DNA of 64,000 nt from Ectocarpus siliculosus (taxonomy: Eukaryota > Sar > Phaeophyceae > Ectocarpales > Ectocarpaceae): contig FN649743.1 in the NCBI GenBank assembly GCA_000310025.1, positions 2,229,085-2,293,084 of the forward strand, in the 5' to 3' direction. Positions 34,401-46,927 of the stretch are shown here, piece after piece. Position 1 is the stretch's first letter. Each line of letters starts with the position of its first letter. The notes beneath the pieces are model-generated. The model was not told the origin of the DNA, searched no databases, and was given only the letters and a program-made list of their open reading frames with translations. The translations under genes were made by a program, and so were the position numbers.

Positions 34401-37400
34401 ACTGCCCCTGGCCCACAAGATCGGCCAAATTAGCCCCCGACTCGGTCGTCATGTGGCTCAGATCTCATGGATAGGGATGATGCGCGAAAAACAATTTAGG
34501 AGGCATACCATGTATTCCCTAGGTGTTTTTTTTTGTGGTGTGTGCTTGTCATGTTTGCCTTCCATGCTCTTCGAGATGATGCTCGATTGAATCGCGGTTT
34601 TTTGCGTCGGAATTCTGCGATTGTGTTCCTTTTCTTGACAATATTTTCAGTTTCAAATATGGAGTAGTATATATAGGTCGGCAGCAGCTGCACCATCAAG
34701 CAGCTGAACGCAAATAATGCATCACATTTGCATGCAGTGTAGCGCACAACATCCAATTACTAATAGTGGCGATGAAGTGTTTCTCATAGAGGAAGACCTC
34801 TACTCATCCAACAAACTATAGCACAGAAGCACTTGATGAAAAAAGCCAAGTAGACGCGACTTACCAAAACGGATGTACACACGTGACTGACTACTGCCGC
34901 CCCCGATTTCAAGGAACATGAGGGGTCATCGTGTTGTGCATTTGTCACACAACCACACCAGACTTGAGAGTTTTCCTGTCCTTCAATCGTCATACCGGTA
35001 CCCTTCGACCGGTATCTTGCAAGGGAAACACTGCCCCTTCTCTCACAGGGGAGATGGCGCCCCCGCCTTCCCGCCTTGCTGCCTGCGGTAGCCGCGCGTA
35101 TTGTGCTTCTGCGGGGGGCTCGAGGTGCGCCCTTCACCTCTTTCTCCTTGGTTCGGGACTAAGCTCTGTGTCTCCGCCGCCCAATATCGACCATATCTCC
35201 ATCACCGTTTACATTTTCAAGTGCACAACCCCGTCCGTCACAAGCGCCCTCCCCTGCCCTGGAACGACCTCGTGGAACAGCCGGGGTTATTACGCTACTG
35301 ACTTTTAGCGAACCCCACGCCCCCTCGAGGCTCCCGCACACTGAATCGCAACTCAGACTGCGGTTGACAAATAGGAAAGTCGTGTTCGTAACGATGCCGC
35401 GTTGTCTCTATATTTCCAAGTACACCTGCAGGTGTTTGGAGATTTCCGATAATTGCTTCCCACTCTGCCGGGCCAGACTCCATCAATTACAGTGCTCGTT
35501 CCACGTCACTGCCCGCTAGTGCTGGTGGATCTCCCCACCCGATCGGCGAGCCTAAACAGATTGGCGCTGAAATCGCTAGCAGATTGCCGCGTCCCTACTC
35601 CATCTCTCACGAGATTCGCCTGCAACAAGAACCGTGTAACGACATAGGGGAGCAGGTTTACTGGCGGCAAAGAAAGCATGCCAGGCTTGCATGTATGTGC
35701 AACACAATCGGTATGAAACTTCACAAGAAATGCAAACATGTGTTCAACCTCACGACAGGCAACCGGTGCAACCCAACGTCATTTCGTACACATGAAAAGG
35801 ATTCCTGGGATTCGAAGACGTGGCTGGAAAAGCGATAGACAAACGTCATTTTGAGGTCGTTCTTCCGGTCGTGAACCGATGCAGTTGTCATGGCCTTCGA
35901 AAAATCGAAAAAAAAATTAAGAACGCGGAATAGACCGAGGAGGGACATATGGTGGGCGTTGTAGGTGAGACAATATCGACGATACTAATCAAGCAAGACA
36001 TAATTCTGCACTAGTTGATTTGATTCTTGATCTTGTATTGCTTGGCAATGCGATACTCGTATGCCACCAGCAAGGTCTAGCCCAACTGGTCGTATCGATC
36101 TGAAGCATCCCGTGTGCATGCGTCCCATCCAGCCCTGAAGGCAGCCGACTTTGGCGTACTAGGTGTAAGAATCATCGCTCGCCAGCAGACGGTCGTCCAT
36201 CAACTGAGGTCGACGATGCAGAAAACCTTCACTTGTCCACGCGCACCCATCATCCTACCAAGATAGACGATTCAACGTGGATTGTATGTATGTCGGGGCA
36301 TTTGCAATTCCGATTTCCCGCAACCTGCAGCCGTACACACGTCAAGAGAAGAGTTGGGCGCGTTCCAAACACAAATGTCCAACGGCTATGTGGGTAGGCA
36401 TACCTGAACCCGATCATATAGCAAACATCTTCTCGTAGTTCCTCGGCGTTCCACCCATCCGGCTGCCCACGCTCGTCACGCTGCGGACAGGAAAGTACTC
36501 CATGTCGTCCTATATGTATTTATCCTGGCACCTGCACGAACACCCCCAAGGACTCCACCGATGGTTCACCCGTAACAGAGTCAGGAAAAACTGCTCAAAG
36601 CTCTACTTCTGCGGATAGTGTCAAGGACCTATAATAGGTGCTGTCGACCAACAACGGGCGATCGTCTCATCATGGTGTTGTTGTCAAGAAGTTCCTGCTC
36701 AAAACCTACACAGCAGCAGCACTCACTGTATGGACTACAGACAGATTGCACCGCGGAAAATTTTCAAATCCTACAACACCCTCTTTCGTTACCACCCCGA
36801 GTCTACTGTACTCTTGCTTACCGCCGGCCTTTGTAGCGACGGCAGAGGAAGCAATGTCCGTCCGTCATCCTAAGGGATTCACAGATCCGCGCGGCTCTCC
36901 CGTTCTCGTGCTTCCCGCTTGATTCAACCGCCCCCTCGATCTTGTCGATGGATCGGAGCCTCGTTGACATCCTGCTGGTACCGCCGTCGCCACCACTGCC
37001 GCCGCCGCCGCCGTCGTCGCCGCCGCCGGCTCCGCCGCTGCTTCCAGACGAGACGAAGTCGGTATCAGTTGCGGTGTTCCTGCTGTTGCCCTCGTAGACC
37101 CACGACCGTATGCTACTGCTCGGACTGCCCTCACGACATCGGCTGCAGCTGTATGTTTCATCCCGCCGCTGAGGTAGAACATTGGTACGGGGTGGTAGCG
37201 CGGGACAGCGAGAAACATGCTGGTGATGTTCCCCGAGTTGCTCGTCGCGTTTTCAGTTGCGGCGGTCTTCCCGTTCGGCCCTGTCTTCAACGCTGTCACC
37301 TCGGCGGTGCTGCAAATTGGACACCCTCGCTTAGAACCAAGCTCGGTGTAGGAGTTCGGCATGGGGACGGGTGATGGCGTTGCTTCCACGACAACAGCAG

Positions 37401-38293
37401 TTATATCCGTGGGTATAGCAACGTTAACAGCGTCGGGATGTAGCCCGGTGTTGACGCAGACTGCTGCGCGATAGCAAAGGCACATCCCTGGGCCAAGATG
37501 CACACAAGTAGCGCCGGCATGCAGTCCTCGACCAGATGGCATAGGTGCACAGCAGCAGACCACCATGATACCCACTAGCTCCTGGAAGCACGTTGATCGC
37601 AGCTCTCCTGGAAGCACGTTGATCGCAGCTGCTGGCGCCAGGCTCGGCAGCACGGAAAGGGTTCTCCAGTCCTTGCGTCTGTTCCTCCTGTAGTCTAGCA
37701 ATCAAGCCTTTGGGTCGCTTCGCAGGGACGGAGCCGGCCCACAGAATGCTCACCCTCCCAGGGTAGCCCGCACGCTCCAAGAAGAGATGAAACCAGCGAC
37801 TACGTGGAGGGGAGATATACGGGCATACCACATGGTGCATCGATACTGCCGGGGCCGTGTCGCTGTGCTTGTTGTCCCCTCCATACACCTGTCTCTCGCG
37901 TGGTGTGTCTGTGTGTACTGCTGGGTAGCAGCACTCTTGCCCGCTCGGTGCTGTTAATGGGCTGTGTTGCAGCGGCAACAGTGCTGTCTTTGCCCCCCCT
38001 CTCTCTGGTGCGATGCCGTGTGTCTGTGGTACGTCCTGTGGTGCAGTGAGGGGTGTGCTGTGCTGCAGCGCGGTCGCGGGCGCGGTGTGTCGGGGGGTGC
38101 GTGCTGCAGTGCTGCGGCCCGTCGGTGGATTTTCTCCGCAGCGGGGGGTTTCAAAAGGTTCGTAAAGCATGTCTCACATGCGGCGGAAAAAAAAAGAAAA
38201 TGAAAGAGGAAGTCTGTTCCGCTGGCCATGGGGTGTAGATGTAAGACCACGTACGGCGGCGCAGCAGTGCAGCAGCACCAAGCGTGAGGAATC
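31436..38293. other. Long spacer between makorin and ceramide synthase genes
   Basis: 6.9 kb with no gene I can defend. A 278-residue minus-strand frame (36865-37701) and a 266-residue minus-strand frame (31432-32232) have biased composition and no domains. A possible lone plus-strand exon ends at a GTATGT donor near 34347, without a partner. Also present: a (TTG)n tract near 32130-32158, C runs near 32406-32420 and 32641-32652, a near-perfect 23-bp direct repeat (33603/33762) and a tandem duplication of about 26 bp at 37577-37630. Confidence 0.5.
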
Positions 38294-40930
38294 ATGGTGG
38301 GCTCGGCAGAAGGGTCGGGGTCTGGGGAGCTTCCTGTCGGCATGTGTTTCTACTCTTTCATGTTCGACGACCAGCATTTGCTGCCCGGGTACGTAAAGGC
38401 GGGGAAGCTCCCCGCTCCCTCGTCGCTCGTGCTGGGCATGGCCATGGGCGTGGTCCTGACTGGCGCTAGGCTCGCTCTGGACATGATCGTGTTCAAGGTG
38501 AGAAGGCGTTGTAGAGTGAGACCCTGGGCCCCTGGCGTGGTGTGGATGGGGACAGCCGAGCCTGATTTTCCGGCATTGTGTTGGCGAGCTCATCGCTATT
38601 GTTCTGCGGGAGGATTTCGGCAGTAGGCATCAACTAACTGGCAGTTGGTGCTTGGTTGGGCAGGCGTACAAAAGCAGTAGCGGCAAGGACGGGTGGGATA
38701 TATATAAGCTACTGCCGATCAAAGATGAAGAATCTCAACGGCTACAGCCAGTCTGTGTCAAGCATGTGCCCGAGACTCCACCAACAAGTTTTCAAAAGAT
38801 AGAGGTTTCGTTGTGTCATATTAAGAAAAAAAAAAAAAAAGATACACGTGCGGCGTAGGTGTTGGCTTGATTTGTGGCAAGCAAGCAATTCGGGAACCAC
38901 CGAATCACCGAAAGGAAGAAAGGAATGAAACAAGATGGTTCGTTGGGAAGTTTCAATGTTCGCCCCACCTTTTACTTCGCGCACATGCACGCTCTTTCTC
39001 GTAATTACAATCGCCACCCGTGACTTGGCGCAAATTAGGCGAACCGCACGCCCCGAAGGCACCGAAGGCACGAAGGAAACTGTTTCGAACCTTTGGGAAC
39101 TTGACAAACTATGAAATCAAGTTTTTCGTCCCCCATCTGCGGGCTTGCCCGCGTACGGTAGACACGCCCCTTGTTGACACATTCATTCGTCACCCCTTGT
39201 GACTTGCGCCACAAACCTGTAGCGCGTTTTGAGACTACTGCCGTACACTGCGACACGACGTTGTTGCCATCTCTTCGTGGTTGCTGCTGGGCCATCGAAG
39301 TCATCTTGTTTTGGTTGTCTTCGTTTTTAATACCACCGTTACTCCCTCCGCTCTCAGGACTTGAGACAGAGAAAGTCTTGGCGGGGGGAAGGACAGCGTT
39401 GTAGTAGTGAGCCACTTTTCACGCTTCCAGGCTTGGAAGGGTGGAAGGGGTGTGCGTGGAGGAGGCATGTACACCAAAGCGGCATACAAATGCCTTCCAG
39501 TGTTCAGCAGTGGCACGCCGAATCTCTGGCGTTGCTGTAGTCGGACAACAACACCCCATGGAAGGGTGTGGACTCGAAGGGTTGTAGGAAGTTGGCAATA
39601 ACAGCCTTAGCAGTAGCGGTATCCGGGTGCGTCCTTTGCGGCGTGTTTCCTGTTGGCCGTTGTCGGCGAGGAGGACTCGTTCTCTTCTGTCAGCAGTCAA
39701 TTCACGGAGCATACCAAGCTCTCCTCGCCCTCTCTCTTGACAATCTGGTCCCCCTTCCCCCTGCACACACCCCGCCCCATCCTCTACACCACCTATTTCT
39801 GGCCTGTGTTGATTTATGTTGTTTCTGTGTCGTCCGCTCCCAGGAGCATCTTGTCACCAAACATACAGACAGCAGCAGCAGCGGTAGCAGCAGCAGCAGC
39901 AGATGGCAGCAGAAGGTGTCCAAAAGCCCCCTCCCAAATGCTGACGAACACCGCCCCCTTCTTCCCCCGCCCCCCACCCCCTCGCGTTTGGTCGCTCTGC
40001 TTTGGTCGTCGCTGCATGCATGTTCGCCGTGTTGTTTCTGTGACAAAAGCCACTGGCGAGGAGTATCCTGGGCTTCCCTCGCAGGCAAAACCGCGCCATA
40101 CCCGCCCTAGACCACCTCTGTGCCAAGTCCAAGCTACTGTCGGTAAGCCTTGGTCGTTCAATCCACACCCGTGCGACGGTTCTTGCCGTACGAGCGTCAG
40201 CCCTGGTTGTTGTTGTGTTCGAGCTTGTCTGCGCGGGCGGCAATCTAGCCGGCCGCTTCTAAGCTACGTACCCGTCGGGTGTTTTTCATGTATTTTTGGC
40301 GACATTTTTTTTTCGTCGATCGTTCGTATTTTTGGCATGCCTTGTGTGGAGGCTACTTGGCTCGGCTCGATCTCCGCGAACTGCGAACGGGTTGCCACGT
40401 CTCCTTACTTGCACGTCATGGTGCTTGTTTCAGTCAATCGGATACTGAACAGCACCCGTCTTTTTCGTTCAATATTACAATATTTACATATTCATCTTTT
40501 TCAATCCACACGCGATAGTCGCATCTTCCTTCCTTCCCCCTCCCCCTCCGTGTCTAACAACTAAGGCATGAGAAACACGAGTACGCCCTCCCCCCCCCCC
40601 CCCCCTGCCAGTCGGTCACGGTTACCCCCATGCCCATCCCCCGTTTCTGTTGTTTTTTCTGTCACGTAGCCTGAAGAGGTCGCGCAAGCGTCGGCGTCGA
40701 GCGGTCTCTCCCAGGAGGAGGTGAAGACCTACGCCAAGGGGCGACGGCTCTCGGCCCTGGAAGACAAGAAGGTCGGCAAGTTCAAGGAGGTGCGTCTGTA
40801 GGAGGAGTAGGTAGGCGCGGGTGATGAGGCACAGGCTGCAGAACATGCGTGCGAAGCATGCCGTGGGCGGCCTGTTGGTCCGGTGTCTAGCTACAGGCAG
40901 AGCGGACGCCGCCGCCCCCGCCGCCGCCGC

Positions 40931-40970
<40 letters not shown>

Positions 40971-43900
40971 ATTGCTGCTCCGCACGTGTTGTTGTTTAGG
41001 AGGGTGTTGGCCGACTCTGCCCTTGCCATGTTAAGCTTCGAGCTATTCCATGAGTGGATCGCTAAACGCCTTCTGCCGAAACCAGCTGTTACTTATCGAC
41101 CGTACGCTCGTGTTGGCGTTCCGAGCGTCGTCGACGCTGGGTTGAAGCCTCGTATCCCCCCTCTGCCCTCGCTTTCTCGAGAGCGACATACATGGGGGAT
41201 CGCTAAAGGAGGCGAAGCAACAACACGTGACCCCCCACCCCACGAGCCCCTTGCGAATGAAAGAGTATGGCAGCAAAACCATTCGCTACTGAGGGAAACA
41301 TGTGTAAGTGCTGCGGGGAGTGGAGAACAGTTAAACCTTGTTCGGCCTCGAAAAATACGGGGTGATGAGTGTACTGCACTATTTAGTCAGGCGACCAAGA
41401 GGGGCTTGATGGAGACAGGCTGACACCCGTTCCCCACACCATCCATATGGTCGAAATTATTGGTGTCTTCCATGGTGGCCCCGTGGTTTGGACGGTAAAG
41501 GTAATACAATAGGCAGGCGACTCAAAGAGTGGGTTTCCTTGACTCGAAGTACCTTTTATTGAAGCCTTTATTTGTGCGCGGTTTGTTTTCTGTCTCCAGG
41601 CGGCGTGGCGGCTGGTGGTGTACATGTCCCTGGTTATCTACGGGCTACGGGTTGCTTCCGGCAAGCCGTGGTTCAAGGACCCAGAGCTCGTATGGTAAGA
41701 GAGAGGGGGGGGGGGGGGGGCAGACAGAGGAAGAGACAGAGACAAGAGACAGACCCACTACTCCTCGTACCGTGTACTCTACCACGTACTGTACGGTCTT
41801 TCCGTACCACGTATGATACGGTCTTTCGGTAGACAACACGACCCGTCGCGTGGATACCGCCACAAGCACACCAAAGGATACATGAGACGAAAGAGTGGTC
41901 AGCGCTGGGAAGTCGTCCAAACACAGACGCCGAGGAAGAACGTTTACGGTATGGCGAGGACGAGGACGAGGACGACGACAATCCGTAAGCCGGTCACAGC
42001 TACAACCCAGAAAAAACGTCCCCCAAGCTTCCTTCTTTTTTCATCCGTTTAATGTTTTTCGTTGGTTCGTTCGTTCGTTGTTGTTTTTTCCCGCCGTTCC
42101 GTAGGGAAGACTGGCCGCTGGGGAACGGCATGGATGGGCTGGACCAGTTCTACCACGTGGCGATGGGGGTGTACTGGCACTTCATAATATTCCAGGTTAT
42201 ACTACGCATACATTTTATTTTATTTTTTTATCTTGTTTCATACAATCACCAATTCTTTTGGCTTGGCATGTACGGCTAACTCACACCTCGCGCTCAGTAC
42301 AAGCGCGCGCCCCGCCTAGCGACAGCGTCCGAGCTTGTAGCTCCCCGAGTCGGGGTGGGATACAAAAAGGAGTTGCTCTGCTGGGTGCCCCCCCCAGCTG
42401 CCGAAGCCCGCTTCTTTCGCTGTTTTTTGTAGGATGCAGCCCACGCTCCAATTCGACTGCCCAACACTCTCTGACCCATTTTTTGATTGGTACTACTGTG
42501 TTACACTCGAGCCTGATCAGCGTATTCTTTGACATGCTACGCACGGACGGTTGTAGAGAGGCGCGTCTCGAGCCTGGTAAGCGTATGCTTGACATGCGAG
42601 ATATGCCCCGACGTTGTCGAGAGGCGGAGGTCTCTGTTCGAGCGACTACAGTACGGGCATGAAACGATTTCGCATACCGGTCCCCACAGAGAACCGCTGC
42701 CTTGCGGTATTTGCTATGCATTGGGAGTGCGCAAGTGTAACCTTTTCCGCCGAGATGGCTGCGTGCCAACGTGTAGTACGGCGCTTTGGTTTTTCTCTTT
42801 TGACTTCTGTATGTGCGTAATGGCGCCCTACAAAAGTAACTACAGTTGTAGACCTTTTCGGTGTAGACGCTCGCTTCTTCAACACCAACCCACCGGCAGA
42901 CTACTAACGCTGGTGCCGATAATTTCTACTAAATGCCCACGGCATAGTGCCTCAAAAACTCTCCACATAATGTTAATGTTGTATGACTCCTCCACACGAG
43001 GGCAAAACGGTGCAAAAAGGCGCTTGTCGATCAATTCCCCGCGGTTAACTCCCCGCGCTTACGCGTATCCCATTTCCCTCTCTTTCGCTCTTTTTCCCAC
43101 GTCCGACACTTGGTGCTGCTGCCGGTGCGTTGTTGACGTGTGGGCAGTTTTGGGACACGAGACGGTCTGACTTCGCGCAGATGCTGGTCCACCACGTGGC
43201 CACCATCTCCCTGCTCACTTTCTCGTGGCTGCTCAGGTATCTTGTCTTCCCCTATCCTTCTTTCCGGCCCGGTTTTGACGCTATTGGTTTCTGCTCCACC
43301 ATCGCATGTTACTGCGCACCCTCTGCTCGAATATTCTACCGGCTATCGATTTGGTGTACGGAAGGAAATGGAAATAGCGGCGTTTCTGGTTGCAACGGCA
43401 ACCAACTGGGTTTGGGGTATTCATAGCCTAGCCTCCGCCTACATAGGAGAAAGTCGTTGTGGATTTCCCGGGGTACCGTCTACGGAGACGGAACGTTCCA
43501 TGGCATTTATATTCTTCCGTAGCTTTCAACTGAGGGTAACGCTGCCGCCCCCCCCGGCCGTGGTGCGGCCGAAACATACATTCGGCGGCGGGCATTTGTA
43601 AGAGCCGTGTGTGGTCAAGGTCGGACCCGTTTCGAGCCTACCCGCGGGCTATGCATATGTTGCAACTTGGAACACAGACCATTTAGTGGGACATGCTACC
43701 AAGTAATGAAAGTCATTTTGAGATTTAAGGTGGCACACACCACGGTGGCACACACCACCGACTTAAAAAAACATAATGCTGTGGAGGCGTGTGGCTTTCT
43801 GTAGGATAGGGCTTACGGGCGTGCGATGCGTCTCTCTTCTGCGCGTGTACCGGAGGGGCGGTAAGACACATCGCGTTCTGCGTTTTTCGTTCAGGGTTAG

Positions 43901-45906
43901 AAAATACACCACAGTACGATGACCGCGGTGTCACGCAGCTCATCATTCCCAAGAGTCACATGCATCAAACCGCGTAAGTTGTAGATGCCATAGATGCCAC
44001 AAGCCACCTTTGTTTTTCGCGTTCTGTTGGCGCCGCCTGTGGCGAGAAAGAAAGCGTGTTTAGAGTGTAAGAGGTTGACTGCCCGCGCGTGTGCCCTGCC
44101 TAAAAACATGTTCTCGTGCTTTGCACCCTCCCGTATTTTTGGCCGCCATCCGTTCGAGAAGTCTGGTGCGTATTGGCGCCCTGATCATGCTTTGCCACGA
44201 CGTGGCCGATATCTTCATGGAGACCGCCAAGCTCTTCAACTACTCGCAAAAGCGCTACCACTGGTGCCATGTGAGTATGCGTACACGCCCGTACTCAGGG
44301 TCCGTTTGTCTCACGCTTACGCTAAACCACACGGTACTTGGCAACTTGAGTGTATGGTTTCTGCGTCGTTGTGCGTTGTGGGTGTATCGTACGCAACAGG
44401 GTTACCGTGCGGACAGTGGCATAAGTATGTCTATATGCCGCGCACCCGTGTAGCTATTATAGCGTGTACCGAACAGAGCGCTGCTGTACCGTTGTATGCC
44501 CTATCCGTTCGATGCTGCTACATACCCGTTGCTGTTGTCACTCGCTTGCCCCACCTCGCTGTCGCTCTCTTTTTATCGTTTTCTTCGCTTCACCCTGCCT
44601 AGTTTCCTATGTTCGTTAGTCGCTCGTTCCCTCCTTGCTTTCAACAAACTCACAAAAAAATAAGCACTCACACGCGCACACGGCGTCTTTTGCATTGTTC
44701 AGCCGGTTAGCACGGTCGATGCTTATACAGAATCACATGCACGTTTTTTTATCCGTTGAGACTGACGTCTTTTTTCATTCGTCAGCTCGTTATCACCACG
44801 GTCGACTCAAGTCGTGACAGCACACGCACATGACGCCCCCTCACAGGGTTCCAGGTCATGGCCTTTGAGGAGCATTTAGTGTTTTTCAACCGCATTGAGA
44901 CTGGCGTCTTTTCATTGGTCAGCCGGTTACTGAAGAGCGATCGATGATAGATGCCAATGAAATTACGCGCGTGTACACCCACACACACACACACACACAG
45001 CTGGCGGCCGATGGCTTTTTCTTCGTCTTCGCCGGCGTGTTCGGGTTCTCGAGGCTGTACATCTTCCCCAAGTACCTCGTTCTGAGCGTGTGGCGGGCAG
45101 CCGTCCTGAGCGAGGTGATGAGGCACTTCTTCACCGGGCAGCTGTGCACGCTGCTCGTGCTGCACGTGTTCTGGTGAGGCTGAGGAGGGAGGTTGCTCGT
45201 GTTTTTGCATGCATGCCTTGGCGGTTAGACTATTGGCCACGTGTCCTCCTGAGGACGAAGCATTTTGAAGGGGGAAACACTGAGAAGGAGGGGGGTGGGG
45301 GGGGGATGTACTCATGTGAACGCATGCCGTGGTCGTTTAGAATACTGCGTGTGTGTCGGGTAGGACACGATTTAACGCCCTATCTGACCGTCGGGGATCA
45401 AGAAGAGGTTGAGATTTCCTCCGTGACACAGCTGCAGTAAATAGTTCGTTTCTAGTATTGTCCAGGCCACACACATGGTGATCGATCGGCGCGCTCGTGG
45501 ATGTTTCCGTCCGTCCGACCCGTCGCTAGCTTTCTACATACGATACGTGGGAGGTTTCTTCATGTTGCAAGGTCTCGAGTCATTTCTGTTGGTCTCAAAA
45601 CCGATCGCTTTTGCCGACGTGTGTTTTTTCGTCTGTCCGCCGCTTCACTTCGGAACAACCCGATCGCGATGATGATGGCGCGCGACCGCGGGCGGGGGGG
45701 CGGGGGGGGTCCGCAGGTTCTACCTTATCATGCGTATGGTGTACATGTTCGTCTTCCACGGGGTCGAGGAGGACATTCGCAGCGACAACGAAGAGGAGGA
45801 GGAGGCTGCCGCCAACGGTAGCGAGAAGAAAGCCGTTGAGAACGGAAAACCTCCCGCGTACGGGGGAGGCCGACGGAACGCCGGAAAGAAGAGCAAGACC
45901 ACGTGA
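38294..45906 (+). CDS. Ceramide synthase (LAG1/TLC domain)
   Basis: Eight exons join in frame to 356 residues: 38294-38497, 40670-40789, 41600-41694, 42105-42195, 43148-43236, 44162-44270, 45001-45173, 45717-45906. The enzyme N-acylates sphingoid bases with fatty acyl-CoA in the endoplasmic reticulum membrane. An N-terminal membrane segment (LVLGMAMGVVLTGARLALDM, about 46-65) is followed by a basic loop and the TLC domain. Conserved features seen are KFKEAAWR, KPWF...PELVW, FYHVAMGVYWHFIIFQ, and the Lag motif: RRSDFAQMLVHHVATISLL (His185-His186) plus GALIMLCHDVADIFMETAKL (His212-Asp213, Asp216), the proposed active-site residues. Further membrane helices lie in exons 7 and 8. The tail is acidic (DIRSDNEEEEE), then Lys/Arg-rich. 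No homeobox-like insert is present. ATG 38294 gives an N-terminus of usual length. Intron 1 is 2.2 kb. Confidence 0.93.
39880..39903. repeat. (CAG)n tract in ceramide synthase intron 1
   Basis: An AGC/CAG triplet run within the 2.2-kb first intron. The 180- and 303-residue open frames that overlap it are not supported as genes. Confidence 0.8.
40546..40605 (+). repeat. tRNA-like motif followed by C run (copy B)
   Basis: TGTCTAACAACTAAGGCATG, then ACGAGTACGCCC and a C run. It aligns with copy A at 3256. It ends about 65 bases upstream of the acceptor of ceramide synthase exon 2 (40670). Confidence 0.45.
40936..40970. repeat. GCC/GCT triplet repeat
   Basis: GCC units passing into about ten CTG/GCT units, in ceramide synthase intron 2. 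Frames across it read poly-Ala. Confidence 0.9.
44822..44937 (-). repeat. Dispersed intronic repeat, copy 3 (inverted)
   Basis: Read on the minus strand it matches copy 1 (5047-5155) from CGGCTGACCAATGAAAAGAC to GTGAGGGGGCGTCATG, about 85% by eye. A partial relative (GAGACTGACGTCTTTTTTCA) lies just upstream at about 44700-44800. It sits in ceramide synthase intron 6. Confidence 0.75.
44979..45000. repeat. (CA)n tract forming a splice acceptor
   Basis: An uninterrupted CACACA tract runs directly into the AG that precedes ceramide synthase exon 7 (45001), with no pyrimidine tract between. Confidence 0.85.
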
Positions 45907-46887
45907 TGTGATGGGGGGATGATTTCCGACGCCGCGGCGCTCGACGGTGATTAACAAATGTTCTTGGGGTATATATCTAATTACAGCTCATTTTGTTGTT
46001 GTTTTGTCGTGTCGGCTTTGATTTTTAGTCTTCTTCCACGCAGCGAGGGAAAAACAAACTGCTTGTGTATACCCGTTTTTAACATTCTACATGTACGAAG
46101 TTGTTTTTTGGTCCACGTTGTGCATGGGGGAAGAACATGGCGCGGGGTTGTCTTCCTAGACAAATCTCACTAGACTATATTCCTAATGTGAAAGTCGTTC
46201 AGGACTTAAGATGAGCTTGACGTTCGCCATGGCAGCCCTCTGTCGCAGGTTTTGTGTCATTGTGGTAGGCAACGGGAGGCGAAAGGGAAAGTGGGGGTCG
46301 TGTAAACCGTCTGCTCGAGTTGTTTCCTTCTTGGTGGAAATGATATATCCCACGATGTGCTACAGCTAGCTGTTGCTGTATAAGCAGGGCGGCGGTTGTT
46401 CGGCTTTGGTTTGTTTGTTTTTTCCACGCGACGAACGCGTGATGGTATGCCGCATACCCGCACACGCATGTTGTTTGTAACGGTAGTTTATAGTACACGT
46501 GCTGTGCACCTCAATTGAATCCGAGATTATAGAAACATGTTCGTATTCAACGGCCCACCCATGTCGCCTAACCAGCGGAGTTTTTTTTTTTTAGGTCCTT
46601 TTGTACGGTTCCTTCTTTTTGGCGATCGTTTTTCCCAAGATAAGATTACCGGCCTTTGCTGAGCGTGTTTTTCTCTCTCTTTCTTTGTCGTCCCATCCGT
46701 TATGGGCACCAATCCACACCTTTCAGTATATATCAAAAACATTGTGTTGACGCGCACCAACCAGGATGACACAAGAATTTGGGTCTACACCACCAATCGC
46801 GAAGATCGGCAGTCTCTCCGCCTCTTTCTGGTGGCATGCTTCATCTTTTTTTTTTTTATCCATCCAACTGCTACAATACATTAGTCG

Positions 46888-46927
<40 letters not shown>

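Noticed and set aside
35721-36180. Reverse-transcriptase-like remnant on the minus strand
   Set aside because: A short FDFSKA-like string is all that matches; no catalytic motif, and stops interrupt the frame.
36865-37701. 278-residue minus-strand gene
   Set aside because: No domain, contains a recent tandem duplication and simple GCC/GCT codon runs; insufficient support.
39568-40564. 180- and 303-residue plus frames in ceramide synthase intron 1
   Set aside because: Biased composition, no domain, and they lie between exons 1 and 2 of a well-supported gene.
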